Below are positions 1 to 8,588 of a stretch of DNA of 64,000 bases, one piece after another. This stretch comes from Chloroflexota bacterium. Lineage in GTDB: Bacteria > Chloroflexota > Dehalococcoidia > Lucifugimonadales > Lucifugimonadaceae. Below the pieces are notes generated by a model, which worked only from the letters and a program-made list of their open reading frames with translations, had not been told where the DNA came from and ran no database searches. The position numbers and the translations under genes were made by a program. The stretch covers positions 149,799-213,798 of the forward strand of contig PCAM01000005.1 of NCBI GenBank assembly GCA_002730555.1, in the 5' to 3' direction. Position 1 is the stretch's first letter. Each line of letters opens with the position of its first letter.

Positions 1-96
1 GTGGTCATTCCACTGCAGTCGCACTACGCCACCGGCGTTGTATGACGAGTGTGCGGCCGGCGAAGTTCGAACACGCTGCGGGAGCGAAATTAACAA

Positions 97-1473
97 TTGC
101 CAGATATTCAGGACATCTACGACCACATCGATGCGCACCTGGACGAATCGATGGCGCTGCTGGCCGAACTCGTTCGACAGCCCAGCGTCTCGGCGCAGGA
201 CCTAGGGTTCGATAAGGCGCCGGGGCTGGTCAAAGACGCCCTGGATTCGGTCGGGCTGAACACCGAAATCGTTCCCGTGCCTAACGACGGGCATCCTTCT
301 GTGTTCGGGTCGAAGTCCGGCGCGGGCGAGCACACGCTGCTGTTCTATACGCATTACGACGTACAGCCAGCTGACCCGCTGGAGCTGTGGGACTCGGAGC
401 CGTTTGAGCCTTCACGCCGGGACGGCCGAATCTACGGGCGCGGCACGTCGGACGACAAAGGCAACATCGTCGCACGCCTCGCCGCTGTTCGCGCCTTCAA
501 CGAGGTGTGTGGAGGGCTGCCGTGCAACCTGAAGTTCTTTGTGGAGGGGGAGGAAGAGATCGGCAGCCGCAACCTGCGCGGGCTGATCGAAACCCGGGGA
601 CAAGAGTTCAAGGCGGACGCCTGTATCTGGGAGGGCGGCGGCCGGAATCTTTCCAACGACCCTTTCATCTACCTCGGATTGAAGGGCGTTCTCACCATCG
701 GGATGTCGGTCAAAAAACTGCACGGCGACGCCCATTCGTCCTATGCGCCCATCCTCCCGTCTGCTTCGTGGCGACTTCTCCAAGCGCTGAACAGCATCAA
801 GGACCCCTCGGACGACCGCTGCCTGATCCCGGGTTTTTACGACGACATCAGGCCAGCGACAGACGTCGAGAACGCCGCCCTTGCCACGCTGCCTGACGAG
901 GTGGAAGAGTGGCGAGAGACGTTTGGGGTGGACGGTTTCGTCGGCGGTATCGGCGGCGAGGACTTGCGGCGCAAGCTGCTATTCGAGCCAAGCGCCAACA
1001 TCAACGGCTTTGAGAGTGGTTACAACGGTCCTGGCATGAAGACGGTGCTGCCGGCCGAGGCAAGGGCCAAGATGGATTTCCGCCTAGTACCGGACATGCG
1101 CCCGGAGGACATCTTCAGAAAACTGCGCGGCCACCTGGACCGCCAGGGGTTCGAGGACATCGATCTCGAGTATCTGGCCGGAGTGAACCCCGCCCGGACG
1201 CCGATCGACTCGCCGTGGGTGCGGCTGGTGGCCGAGACGGCCGAGGAGATCTACGGCCGGAAACCGGTGATCGCCCCGACCATGGCCGGGACCGGGCCGA
1301 TGTATGAGTTCGCCGACATCCTGGGCATGCCGATCGCAACGTCCGGGGTCGACCACCCGTCACACAAGATCCACGCGCCTAACGAGAACATCACGGAAGA
1401 GGATTTTCTGTACGGGGCGAAGCACGCCGCTCTGATCATGCAGCGGTTTGGAGAGCGCGGGATGGACGGATGA
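97..1473 (+). CDS. M20 family metallopeptidase (dipeptidase-like)
   Basis: Zinc-dependent exopeptidase or amidohydrolase of the M20/M28 superfamily, probably a cytoplasmic dipeptidase that releases amino acids. Of 458 residues, the metal-ligand motifs are in family order: THYDVQ (His near 86, Asp near 88), GRGTSDDKGN (Asp near 120) and EGEEEIGS (acidic ligand and general base near 150-154). KMDFRLVP lies in the dimerisation/lid segment, and the C-terminal GTGPMYEF and DHPSHKIHAPNE carry the last ligands. The start is TTG, with GGAG 12 bases upstream; no ATG lies in frame near it. Length is normal for the family. Exact substrate cannot be read from sequence. The gene stands alone, followed by a repeat-filled spacer. 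Confidence 0.9.
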   Translation: MPDIQDIYDHIDAHLDESMALLAELVRQPSVSAQDLGFDKAPGLVKDALDSVGLNTEIVPVPNDGHPSVFGSKSGAGEHTLLFYTHYDVQPADPLELWDSEPFEPSRRDGRIYGRGTSDDKGNIVARLAAVRAFNEVCGGLPCNLKFFVEGEEEIGSRNLRGLIETRGQEFKADACIWEGGGRNLSNDPFIYLGLKGVLTIGMSVKKLHGDAHSSYAPILPSASWRLLQALNSIKDPSDDRCLIPGFYDDIRPATDVENAALATLPDEVEEWRETFGVDGFVGGIGGEDLRRKLLFEPSANINGFESGYNGPGMKTVLPAEARAKMDFRLVPDMRPEDIFRKLRGHLDRQGFEDIDLEYLAGVNPARTPIDSPWVRLVAETAEEIYGRKPVIAPTMAGTGPMYEFADILGMPIATSGVDHPSHKIHAPNENITEEDFLYGAKHAALIMQRFGERGMDG

Positions 1474-1523
1474 AAGGGAAGGGTGGGGCAGCTGAGACCA
1501 TCCTGTCGTCAGCATGCTTCCAC

Positions 1524-1666
1524 CGTCATCCCGAACTTGGTTCAGAATCCAGTTGAATTGCGGGATCGTGACTAGTCAGCGGAACGGTTTTCGAGTGTTG
1601 GATTTGAGGTTCGAAGTAGCGTCGGTCGCGAGCATGAGCAGATCCTGGATCGAGTTCAGGATGACA
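1524..1666. repeat. Nested-palindrome intergenic element, family A copy 1
   Basis: The left end reads CGTCATCCCGAACTTGGTTC and on. The right end at 1641-1666 reads GATCCTGGATCGAGTTCAGG and on to ATGACA. The two ends are inverted relative to each other and each is itself an imperfect palindrome. Length 143 bp. Related copies occur at 4692, 36526, 42568 and 45103. Confidence 0.7.
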
Positions 1667-1711
1667 TGTGATCGGTGATTGGTAACCGAAATCTGACCAT
1701 GTGCTCGCACG

Positions 1712-1750
1712 TCCCCTCTCCCAGCCGGGAGAGGGTTAGGGTGAGAGGGA
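1712..1750. repeat. CCCTCTCCC hairpin repeat, family B copy 1
   Basis: CCCCTCTCCCAGCCGGGAGA followed by GGGTTAGGGTGAGAGGG. It is a short perfect stem-loop (CTCTCCC/GGGAGAG) with a GGGTGAGAGGG tail, and the same motif recurs in at least nine other spacers of this window. Confidence 0.7.
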
Positions 1751-1992
1751 CCACCAGAGGCGGGTAGTGCGCAAGCCCGTCTGCCATCGATCAAGTTAAA
1801 GAAACGGCGCTCACGCCTATATTCCTGTCCAGAAATTCAGAGCGCCCGGGCGGTGGGGCAAGTGTTCAGTGCAACGGGGCTCTTCTGAATAGTCCTTCGG
1901 CGGGAGGACTCCCTCATCCTGCACCCGTTCGGAACGGTTCAGGGCAGGCTCTTCTCCCGACCGGAGGAAAGGATTGATCGATGTCCTCAACC

Positions 1993-2910
1993 CTAGAACA
2001 CCGCTATCGGGTTTGCCGGGGAACCTGTTCCGCCGATGACGTTTAGCGGGTTGATGGTGATCATGAACTCGTACCGGTTTTCCTCTGCGCACACGTCAGC
2101 CAGCGGTTCCAGCAGCGAGTTGTCCACCAGGGATACGCCGTAAGCGAAGATTGCCCCGTGCATCGTCCACGGGATGTTGTACTCGTTCGGAGTCGCATCC
2201 ATCATGTCCCACACGATCAGCGAGACGTCGTTGTGCCTGACAAACGGCAGGCAGGACGCGTGCAAACCGGGTCGTTCGGCCCCCCGGGTCCACATGCCGC
2301 CGTTAGTCGCAGCAAACTTCTCTCGACCGCTGTAGACGCACAGGGCGTCGCCGGGCCGGATCTCGACGCCCTGTTCCGCGGCGATCTCCTCCAGCTCCCA
2401 GCCGTGTACCGGCGAGTTCAGCGTCACATGTGCCCCGCCCCGGTGCTTCACCACGTCCAGCAGTACGCCTCGTGTCAAGATGCCGTCCGACCACTCGTCG
2501 ATCGTGCCGTACCGCACGCCATCGAACTGAATGTTTTCGTCGGGATCTTTGCCGTCCCAGCCGCCGTTCTTGTCCCAGACGTGGCAGAGGGCGTCGATGT
2601 GAGTGGTCGCCGTGCCGTGATATGCGACGCCGTAGTAGTCGGTCGCGGCGCCACCACCCGGCGGCCGATCGCCCTTCATCAGGAACTGGACGGCGGGACG
2701 TGGATTTTCGGGGGACGGCGTTACCGGGAAGGGCCGGCTCAGGGAAACGGTACGGCCCTTTTTGACCGTTGCAACGGCCTCAAGCCGCTTGGCGTCATCG
2801 ATCAGGTTCATTGCCCCCGCGGGGCCCTTGTCACCCCAGCGACCCCAGTTGCGGCGGTCCTTCAGGTAGGAGTCGATTTCTGCACGAGTCGGAATGGCGT
2901 GATCGGCCAT
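1993..2910 (-). CDS. Cyclase family protein (kynurenine-formamidase-like)
   Basis: Member of the cyclase/metal-dependent hydrolase family (Pfam PF04199), which includes bacterial kynurenine formamidase and isatin hydrolase. These are cytoplasmic enzymes that hydrolyse amide or lactam substrates. The 305 residues contain the family signature as YHGTATTHIDALCHV, where the His and Asp residues are the expected metal ligands, followed by a WDGK segment. The ATG start at 2910 opens MADHAIPTRAEID. Length fits the longer cyclase subgroup. The family is often found in aromatic catabolism, but no such genes adjoin it here, so the substrate is open. It is transcribed alone and convergent with the M20 gene across a repeat-rich spacer. 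Confidence 0.85.
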   Translation of the reverse strand: MADHAIPTRAEIDSYLKDRRNWGRWGDKGPAGAMNLIDDAKRLEAVATVKKGRTVSLSRPFPVTPSPENPRPAVQFLMKGDRPPGGGAATDYYGVAYHGTATTHIDALCHVWDKNGGWDGKDPDENIQFDGVRYGTIDEWSDGILTRGVLLDVVKHRGGAHVTLNSPVHGWELEEIAAEQGVEIRPGDALCVYSGREKFAATNGGMWTRGAERPGLHASCLPFVRHNDVSLIVWDMMDATPNEYNIPWTMHGAIFAYGVSLVDNSLLEPLADVCAEENRYEFMITINPLNVIGGTGSPANPIAVF

Positions 2911-3075
2911 GATGCGGTCTCCCGATAATAATTCTGAGATCTATTCGTGGCGCATCGTACTCGCGTGAAAGCGGTCCGGGCGCTATTCAAGGGGTCACGC
3001 CGTCGGCGGTAAAGTTGTTAGACGTGCGATACATCAACGTCCCTACCAAACCCCACAGGCCTCACGCCGCGTGCC

Positions 3076-3267
3076 GTGCTCGTCGCCCTTGCGTTATTCC
3101 TGCTGCTGGCGCGGTCGGGCCCTGGTGGGTATTCCGGAGAGGGGACGGTGGAGCGGGCCAACCATGCCGTACGTGTGCTGGTGGATCGGATAGACGACGG
3201 GCTCGATCCGTGGTTCACGGGGTCGAGTAGGTCGGGGACGGTGAGCCGTTACGGCGACTACAAATGA
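3076..3267 (+). CDS. Possible small membrane-anchored protein
   Basis: A 63-residue frame from a GTG start. It begins with a strong hydrophobic segment (VLVALALFLLLA) followed by a soluble tail with charged residues (RANHAVRVLVDRIDDGLD). The frame is open back to 3022, so the start is uncertain. It lies just upstream of, and in the same direction as, the RNase D gene. I recognise no family. The hydrophobic anchor and reasonable tail make it a candidate, but the ribosome binding site is not obvious and a chance frame in GC-rich DNA is a real alternative. The rest of 2911-3366 shows no other coding signal. Confidence 0.3.
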   Translation: MLVALALFLLLARSGPGGYSGEGTVERANHAVRVLVDRIDDGLDPWFTGSSRSGTVSRYGDYK

Positions 3268-3366
3268 ACTGACAAGGTGGCACACAGGGATGTCGGCGCA
3301 ACACGTTGCCATGTATCCGGCGACCTCCGCTTGTGCGGTTTCGGCGGTTCGCCGCATACTCGCGGC

Positions 3367-4524
3367 GTGCTAATCACAGATTCCCGCGACCTCGCCGAAT
3401 TTTGCAGGCGGCTTGAGGGCGCTCCTTACGTTGCTGTAGACACTGAGTTCCTGAGAGAGAAGACCTACTGGCCGAAGCTTTGCCTCGTGCAGGTCGCGTA
3501 CGATGACGCGGCGGCGGCGATTGACCCGTTGACCCGTGACATCGACCTTGAACCACTGTTTGAGCTGATGGACGATCAGGACGTACTGAAGGTGTTCCAC
3601 TCGGCGTCGCAGGACATGGAAGTGTTCTTCAGCGTCTCCGGACGCGTGCCGCTCCCGATCTTCGACACCCAGGTCGCGGCGATGGTGGCCGGATACGGCG
3701 AGCAGGTCGGTTACGCCACTCTAGCGTCGCAAATTGCCGGCGTGACGCTGGACAAGTCGTCGCAGCTCACCGACTGGTCGCTGCGACCGCTGTCGGACCG
3801 CCAGATCGAGTACGCCCTTGGTGATGTCACGCACCTCTGCACCATCTACGAAGAACTCGACGGTCGGCTCGAGGAAACCGGTCGGGGGTCCTGGGTGTCG
3901 GAAGAGATGGCGGCGCTCACCGACGTCTCGTCCTACAAAGCCGACCCGCGAAAAGCGTACCGACGGGTCCGCATCCGCCGCCCCAACCGCAAGGCCCTCG
4001 CCATCCTACGCGAGGTCGTCGCTTGGCGGGAGGAGACGGCGCAGCGTAGGAACCTGCCGCGCAACTGGGTTATCCGGGACGACGCGCTGGTCGAGATTTC
4101 GACGCATGCGCCACGGACCGTGGATGACCTGAGTCGAGTGCGCGGGCTGCGCGGCAACGCAGCGAACGGCCGTGATGGCGAGGCGCTGCTGGACGCAGTG
4201 CAGGCCGCGCTGGATATGCCGAAAAACGAGTGGCCGAAGATCCCGCCGCGACGGACCCCGATCCGCGGGCACGAGGCGCTGGTGGCGTTGCTCCAGACGC
4301 TGTTGCGGCTGCGCTGTGAGGACCACGATGTCGCCCCGAAGCTGGTCGCCACGCGTGACGAACTGAACCGGATTGCAACGACGAACGACCAGGACCTACG
4401 TCCGCTCAAAGGCTGGCGACGCGAGCTGTTCGGCAACGATGCGCTGGAGCTCAAAGCCGGACGACTGGGACTGACCGGTGATCGCGGGCAGGTGCGCGTG
4501 CTTAAACCGGATCAGCTGGAGTAA
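3367..4524 (+). CDS. rnd: Ribonuclease D (3'-5' exoribonuclease with HRDC domain)
   Basis: Trims 3' ends of tRNA precursors and other small RNAs. Of about 385 residues, the N-terminal DEDD exonuclease domain shows VDTEFLREKTYW (Exo I, Asp and Glu), HSASQDMEVF (Exo II) and the Exo III region YALGDVTHL. The C-terminal half has an HRDC-type helical domain (ILREVVAWREETAQRRNLPR). The frame opens earlier at 3277, but the conserved domain begins right after the GTG at 3367 (VLITDSRDLAEFC), and the upstream 30 residues look untranslated, so I place the start there. Length is close to E. coli RNase D. It is followed by a long repeat-containing spacer. Confidence 0.9.
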   Translation: MLITDSRDLAEFCRRLEGAPYVAVDTEFLREKTYWPKLCLVQVAYDDAAAAIDPLTRDIDLEPLFELMDDQDVLKVFHSASQDMEVFFSVSGRVPLPIFDTQVAAMVAGYGEQVGYATLASQIAGVTLDKSSQLTDWSLRPLSDRQIEYALGDVTHLCTIYEELDGRLEETGRGSWVSEEMAALTDVSSYKADPRKAYRRVRIRRPNRKALAILREVVAWREETAQRRNLPRNWVIRDDALVEISTHAPRTVDDLSRVRGLRGNAANGRDGEALLDAVQAALDMPKNEWPKIPPRRTPIRGHEALVALLQTLLRLRCEDHDVAPKLVATRDELNRIATTNDQDLRPLKGWRRELFGNDALELKAGRLGLTGDRGQVRVLKPDQLE

Positions 4525-4550
4525 GGTCGTTGAGGGCGGATTGGCATTCT

Positions 4551-4593
4551 CCTTCCCCTCACCCAGGCCCTCTCCCGCAAGGGGAGAGGGGGC
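4551..4593. repeat. CCCTCTCCC hairpin repeat, family B copy 2
   Basis: CCCTCACCCAGG followed by CCCTCTCCCGCAAGGGGAGA and GGGGGC. This is a clear stem-loop just downstream of the RNase D stop codon; it may act as a transcript-end hairpin, but it lacks a T-run. Confidence 0.7.
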
Positions 4594-4691
4594 AAGTCTC
4601 GGCGGTTAGCAACTTGTTGCCGTAAGGGAGTATGGCAATACGTCCCCCACGGTCATCCTTCAATCACCTCGGAAACGAGACGCACCTTCCC

Positions 4692-4820
4692 TGTCATCCT
4701 GGGCATATATCAGCGTTGTGGTGATCCTTCAGCCTATGGCGCTGGAGTTCGCAGGCGGTTCCGCTCATTGAACGACGTTGGCGCTGTATTGCCCGATCTT
4801 GAATCAAGTTCAGGATGACA
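4692..4820. repeat. Nested-palindrome intergenic element, family A copy 2
   Basis: The left end is TGTCATCCTGGGCATATAT and the right end (4795-4820) is GATCTTGAATCAAGTTCAGG and on to ATGACA. Length 129 bp, close to the other copies. The left end belongs to a CCTGGGCATA subtype that is also seen at 45103. Confidence 0.65.
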
Positions 4821-4993
4821 ATATCCACGTGCTGTTGGCAGCGGGCGGGGCGAGCGCCGCCCCTACAATTTGCCAAATGCGCTGCAGGGGCGGATTAGTA
4901 TCCGTCCGAAGGTGGGCTGCTGCCCACCCTTCCCGTCTGAGACAATGGCGCACGATTACCCGATCATCTGAATACCCGGGAGAACGCCCACAC

Positions 4994-5758
4994 ATGGAGC
5001 CTCGCGTTCATGTCAGCGACGAGATCCTCGATCGATTTCGCAAGGCCACTTCGGCCACCGTTTACAGCGCCGTGTGGCGGCACCCCGTGCAGGGGAGCGA
5101 GTGGTTTGCGTCGGCCAACTGGCAGCGCTGTTTGATGAAAAACGTGCTGCCGATGACGCACGGCGAAACGATGGTCGGCCGGGCGCGGACCCTCAGGTTT
5201 GTTCCACCAAGACCGGACCTGCTGAAAATCACGCGGCAGGGGGAGAACTCGCCGGAGTACATCGCGATGGGGACCTGCGGGCCGGGAGACATCCTGGTTG
5301 TGGAGGCCCACGCCGCGGAGCCGGAAGCCAACATCGTCGGCAACATGAAGGCCCGTCAGCTCTGGCACAACGGCGCGGTCGGGATCGTCACGGACGGCGG
5401 TATCCGCGACCTAGACATGATCGTGTCCGACTACGGCCTGTCGGTGTTCGCCGGCCACCGTTCGCCCGCCGGCAACCTGCCGTGGATCGAGGCGTACGAG
5501 GCCAACGGAGCGATCAATTGCGGCGGCGCGCTCGTGTTCCCGGGTGACGTGATCGTCGGGGACGACGACGGCGTTGTGGTCGTCCCCTGCCAGCTCGCCG
5601 AGGGCGTGATCGACTGGATTGAGGAGCAGGACAAGGCCGAGGAATTCGTGATCGGATTGATCGACGAGGAGAAGGCGCCGCCCGGCCGCTACTATCCGAT
5701 ATCGGAGGAGACCAAGGAACGTTACCGGCGCTGGGCCGAGGAGCGCGGTGGCGGTTAG
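4994..5758 (+). CDS. RraA family protein
   Basis: Member of the RraA / demethylmenaquinone-methyltransferase-like fold (PF03737), which contains the RNase E regulator RraA and HMG/CHA-type aldolases. Of 254 residues, the characteristic glycine-rich stretch DGGIRDLDMI gives the Arg-Asp pair used by the aldolase members, and GTCGPGDILVVEAHA and FPGDVIVGDDDGVVVVP are typical core strands. The ATG at 4994 (MEPRVHVSDEILDRF) follows a GGGAG-like site and matches the usual N-terminus; the longer upstream frame crosses repeats and is rejected. Aldolase-like activity on a 4-hydroxy-4-methyl-2-oxoglutarate type substrate is more likely than RNase regulation, but this is inference. No pathway neighbours. 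Confidence 0.85.
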   Translation: MEPRVHVSDEILDRFRKATSATVYSAVWRHPVQGSEWFASANWQRCLMKNVLPMTHGETMVGRARTLRFVPPRPDLLKITRQGENSPEYIAMGTCGPGDILVVEAHAAEPEANIVGNMKARQLWHNGAVGIVTDGGIRDLDMIVSDYGLSVFAGHRSPAGNLPWIEAYEANGAINCGGALVFPGDVIVGDDDGVVVVPCQLAEGVIDWIEEQDKAEEFVIGLIDEEKAPPGRYYPISEETKERYRRWAEERGGG

Positions 5759-5792
5759 GTGATGGGTCTATGGGTGAGGTTCTACGACAGGG

Positions 5793-5826
5793 CTTCTCCC
5801 TCACCCTCACCCGCTGGGAGAGGGGA
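5793..5826. repeat. CCCTCTCCC hairpin repeat, family B copy 3
   Basis: CTTCTCCCTCACCCTCACCC then GCTGGGAGAGGGGATT, in the spacer after the RraA-like gene. It is more degenerate than the other copies. Confidence 0.55.
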
Positions 5827-6002
5827 TTAAACGACGAGCCTGATTGCCGGGAGTTCTCTGGCACATGGAGACGATTTTTCGTCCGAGCATCTGCCGAAAA
5901 CGATGGAGTTGGGACGCCCGCGTGTGCTCGTGCTGGAAGCCATCGCCTACCGGGGCGACGGAATGCATCGCCGTCAGCCTGGTTCGCCGGGCCTTCCCCA
6001 GC

Positions 6003-6764
6003 CTACGGCGCCGTGAGCGGTTCCTCGGACTCCAGCGCGCCGTGCTCGGCCGCCAGTAGCCCCTGCTCGTCCATCTGCCGGGCTGCGTAAACGATCACGC
6101 CCGCCGCGTACTCCAGGCTGACCTCTGATGTGTTCAGCATGAAGTGATACAGATACGGATCGACCGGGCTGGACTCGAACGCCTTTTCAAAATACCTAGC
6201 CTGCGCCGAATCCGAGTGCTCGATCAGTTCCCTGGCGGCTTCTAGGCTCGGCAACTGCTCACGTTGCTGGATGCGGCGTGCCCGATCCTCTGATTCGCCG
6301 AGGAGTCCGACCCTGAGAACGCCGGTCGTACCCCGCAGTATGGCGCCTCCGCCCCTGCTCAGGATGACGGCATCGCCGGCTGCTGCGATCTCACGGATCA
6401 CTTCGGCGGTCGTGTCGATGAACTGAGACTCGTGAAGCTCCTCGGCGCGTGTCGCCGGGGCGGCCTCAAAATCACGATACGGTCGTGAAACAAGGACTTC
6501 CATGCCGGGGCCGAAGTAAGGGTCGCCCGCTCCGGCGCTTCCGGTTCGTTCCAGGGTGCGCTGGATGAATGAGATGAAACGATCACCCCGTGATGGGAGG
6601 CGGCGCTCAGAATCCTGGACGGCTTCAACGGTCGCGCCCACTCGTCGACCGATTTCGGACAGAAGCAATCGGTCTACAAAATCCAGGCCTAGAGCCCGGG
6701 CGACCAGTCGCCCCACTCCGGGGCCACCTGCTCCGACCCGTCCTTCGATAGTAATAACTGGCAT
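6003..6764 (-). CDS. Cytidylate kinase-like family protein
   Basis: Belongs to the cytidylate-kinase-like P-loop family (PF13189), distinct from housekeeping Cmk. The 253 residues begin MPVITIEGRVGAGGPGVGRL, where the P-loop region is GRVGAGGPGVG: it aligns with the GxxGxGG start of the family but lacks the usual Lys-Ser/Thr of Walker A (family members normally have SGGGxxG-x-x-(I/V)A). A DFVDRLLL segment follows, as in Cmk-like proteins, and later LSRGGGAILRG and RVGLLGESEDRARRIQ match the family's NMP-kinase core. The physiological substrate is unknown. It is transcribed away from a decayed phage fragment. The unusual P-loop makes activity uncertain; fold assignment is firmer than function. 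Confidence 0.8.
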   Translation of the reverse strand: MPVITIEGRVGAGGPGVGRLVARALGLDFVDRLLLSEIGRRVGATVEAVQDSERRLPSRGDRFISFIQRTLERTGSAGAGDPYFGPGMEVLVSRPYRDFEAAPATRAEELHESQFIDTTAEVIREIAAAGDAVILSRGGGAILRGTTGVLRVGLLGESEDRARRIQQREQLPSLEAARELIEHSDSAQARYFEKAFESSPVDPYLYHFMLNTSEVSLEYAAGVIVYAARQMDEQGLLAAEHGALESEEPLTAP

Positions 6765-6838
6765 TTGACCCCTCCCTCGTTTGTGAGATCAGCTGTCGTC
6801 TGAAGGTTAACAGGTGACGGACGGAATTTCGCTGCTGG

Positions 6839-7540
6839 TTGAAGGCTGCTGGGCGTTGCCGAAATCAGGCAAGCCAACGATTCTCCAATAAGAATATATG
6901 TTCTAATTCTATCTGCAAAACTATAACAAATGCAGGCGCTGGCACAGATCATTCCGGGTATCCAGGGATGTGGCCATGGAGAGTGCGAGGGAGCCTGAAC
7001 GGGGAGGGGCGATTGACGCAGACGGCGGGGGTGGGGATGGATGGTGCGCTGGAACGCGTGAACGGCGTAACGGCACGCCGGAGTTCAGAACCCGGCCTGG
7101 TGACGAAGTGGCTTTCGGTACGGGCGCTGGAAACCGATGACCCGGAACCCGGAAACCTGAACGGGAACGGCCCGGGCGAAACGCTGACATTTGTGGCGTC
7201 GAGCCTGGGTGAAGATCGCGCCGGTGATATGACGCTGGCACACGGGTCGGACAAATTCACGGTCGCCGGCGGAGACACCCACGTCGAGAACGAAAACAGC
7301 CTCGTCATCGGCCACTCGTCTCAGTACGCCCACGACGCTCTCAGCCTTGGAGAGTTTCAGATGCTGGGGCTCGGCGCGCTCGACTCTGAGATGGTTCTGG
7401 GCACATGGTCGAACGACTCGAACGGATTCACGCTCGGGTTTAAAAAGTCACGCGATACAGCATCGGGAGCAACGACCTTGTTGCGGATGGCGATGCCATC
7501 TTGAAGTTGACCGGCTACGCCGTCAATGCCCGGGCGGAAT
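6839..7540 (+). pseudogene. Remnant of phage tail-fibre-like protein, frameshifted
   Basis: The convincing part is about 7170-7540. It reads GETLTFVASSLGEDRAGDM, then SLVIGHSSQYAH, then FQMLGLGALDSEMVLGTWS and GFTLGFKKSR. From memory this follows the pattern of tail-fibre proteins that carry FQVLG..DSS..LGRWS and KSR-x-x-T-I-G-S-N segments. After KSR the frame runs into junk and stops at 7502. The minus-one frame continues YSIGSNDLVADGDAILKLTG, exactly the expected next segment. Restoring one G at about 7454 would give KSRGYSIGSN with correct spacing, so a single-base deletion is the simplest lesion. The first 100 residues are unrecognised and the true start is unknown. The gene would be cut off by the convergent gene ending at 7543. 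Confidence 0.6.
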
Positions 7541-7542
7541 GC

Positions 7543-8037
7543 CTATTTTGCCGGGATCTCCTCGATGCGGATGATGTGCTTTGACGACTCGTAGTACCAG
7601 ACGCTGACGCGCATTCCGGGGCGCAAACGGCGGAGCGCCTTTAGCGCCAGACCGTAGTGCACGCCATCGATTACGATCAACCCGAGGTGCGTACCGCGCC
7701 CGCCAAACCACTGCCAGTTCCACCCCGTGGCGTCCACCACTCCCACGCCTTCACCGGCCTTCACCGCCCGGGCCTGATCACGCGTGAGGACGACCGTCCG
7801 GCGGGCCACCAGGTAGAGCAGCCACAGGATGAAGATCCCGAACGGAATCCCGAATAACAGGTTGTCGATCCCAAACGCCCCGAAAACCCAGGCGGCGGGC
7901 GCGAACACAACGCCGATCAGCCCCAGAAAGCGAAACACCTCCATGTCCAGCGGCGACTGGATGTGGGGATCACGCGGGATTACTTCCTCGTTAGTCGGCT
8001 CGGGGGGTGTCTGGAACGGTTGTGGAGAGTTGCCCAT
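7543..8037 (-). CDS. Hypothetical membrane protein with two transmembrane segments
   Basis: 164 residues from ATG at 8037 (MGNSPQPFQTPPEPTNEE). A Pro-rich cytoplasmic-looking N-terminus is followed by two hydrophobic helices around residues 37-80 (FLGLIGVVFAPAAWVFGAFG and FGIPFGIFILWLLYLVA). A soluble C-terminal domain of about 75 residues has mixed strand character (VKAGEGVGVVDATGWNW, LGLIVIDGVHYGLALKALR) and ends IIRIEEIPAK. I recognise no family. The frame stays open upstream to 8262, but that section is Arg-rich and unlike a domain. It is convergent with the phage relic. The two-helix anchor plus a small C-terminal domain suggests a membrane-surface role that I cannot name. Confidence 0.65.
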   Translation of the reverse strand: MGNSPQPFQTPPEPTNEEVIPRDPHIQSPLDMEVFRFLGLIGVVFAPAAWVFGAFGIDNLLFGIPFGIFILWLLYLVARRTVVLTRDQARAVKAGEGVGVVDATGWNWQWFGGRGTHLGLIVIDGVHYGLALKALRRLRPGMRVSVWYYESSKHIIRIEEIPAK

Positions 8038-8588
8038 GTGCAACCATTCTAGGGTCGCTAGCTGCACGCCGTCCGTCCCAGGATTGCTATCGGCGAGCAA
8101 TCTTTCCGGGTGACACACCGAGACGAAATATACAGCGCGCCGGGCAATGCTCACCCGCCAAAGATATGGTTGACGAACGTAGGTGCTAATGCGGCGCATC
8201 CGTTTATCAGCCTGCGCTTTGAGGGCGGCCACCCACTGCGATACGGCGTTCGACACGCTCACCTAAGGCGACAACGGCGATGAACAATGCACCTATCAGG
8301 GCGTTGGTGGGCTTCAAGTTGATACGTCCGTACTTTTCAGGTTGTTTTTTCTGGCGGGGAGTCGTCGCAGGGGCGTGATTACCTCGTCCATCACCGGGCT
8401 CCCCTTGCCAGTAAGACGCTCAAAGATCGCTCAAAGGTGCGGGCGAATTTTCGGTTCACCGAGAAACCCCGATGGAAGGCCGGTATCCTTGCCTGCGCGG
8501 ACGGTCTGCTGCGTCGGCTGGATTGGGGCCTTTATGGAAAGCCCCCGCGTCGTTTTAAACAATCTGTGAATCGAGATCGAAGCGCCAT
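8038..8588. other. Intergenic spacer between divergent genes
   Basis: About 550 bases upstream of two divergent genes. None of the repeat families seen elsewhere is obvious. Short open frames exist, but none has a convincing start, composition or family. It presumably contains both promoters; I could not place them reliably. Confidence 0.4.

Larger units (their letters stand above)
1474..1992. other. Intergenic spacer with repeats, no gene seen
   Basis: About 520 bases between convergent genes. It holds one copy of the nested-palindrome element (1524-1666) and one CCCTCTCCC hairpin repeat (1712-1750). The remaining bases, including 1751-1992, show no credible coding frame. Confidence 0.6.
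4525..4993. other. Intergenic spacer made largely of repeats
   Basis: About 470 bases: a family B hairpin (4551-4593), a family C motif with GTATGGCAATACG (near 4630), a family A element (4692-4820), and GC-rich hairpin pieces near 4846-4930 of the GGGGCGG type. The open frame running into the RraA-like gene from 4778 is judged non-coding before 4994. Confidence 0.6.

Noticed and set aside
2158-2928. Open frame antisense to the cyclase gene
   Set aside because: No conserved motif, while the cyclase signature on the minus strand is complete.
5770-6090. Open frame between the RraA-like gene and the cytidylate-kinase-like gene
   Set aside because: It starts inside a hairpin repeat and overlaps the kinase on the other strand; no family features.
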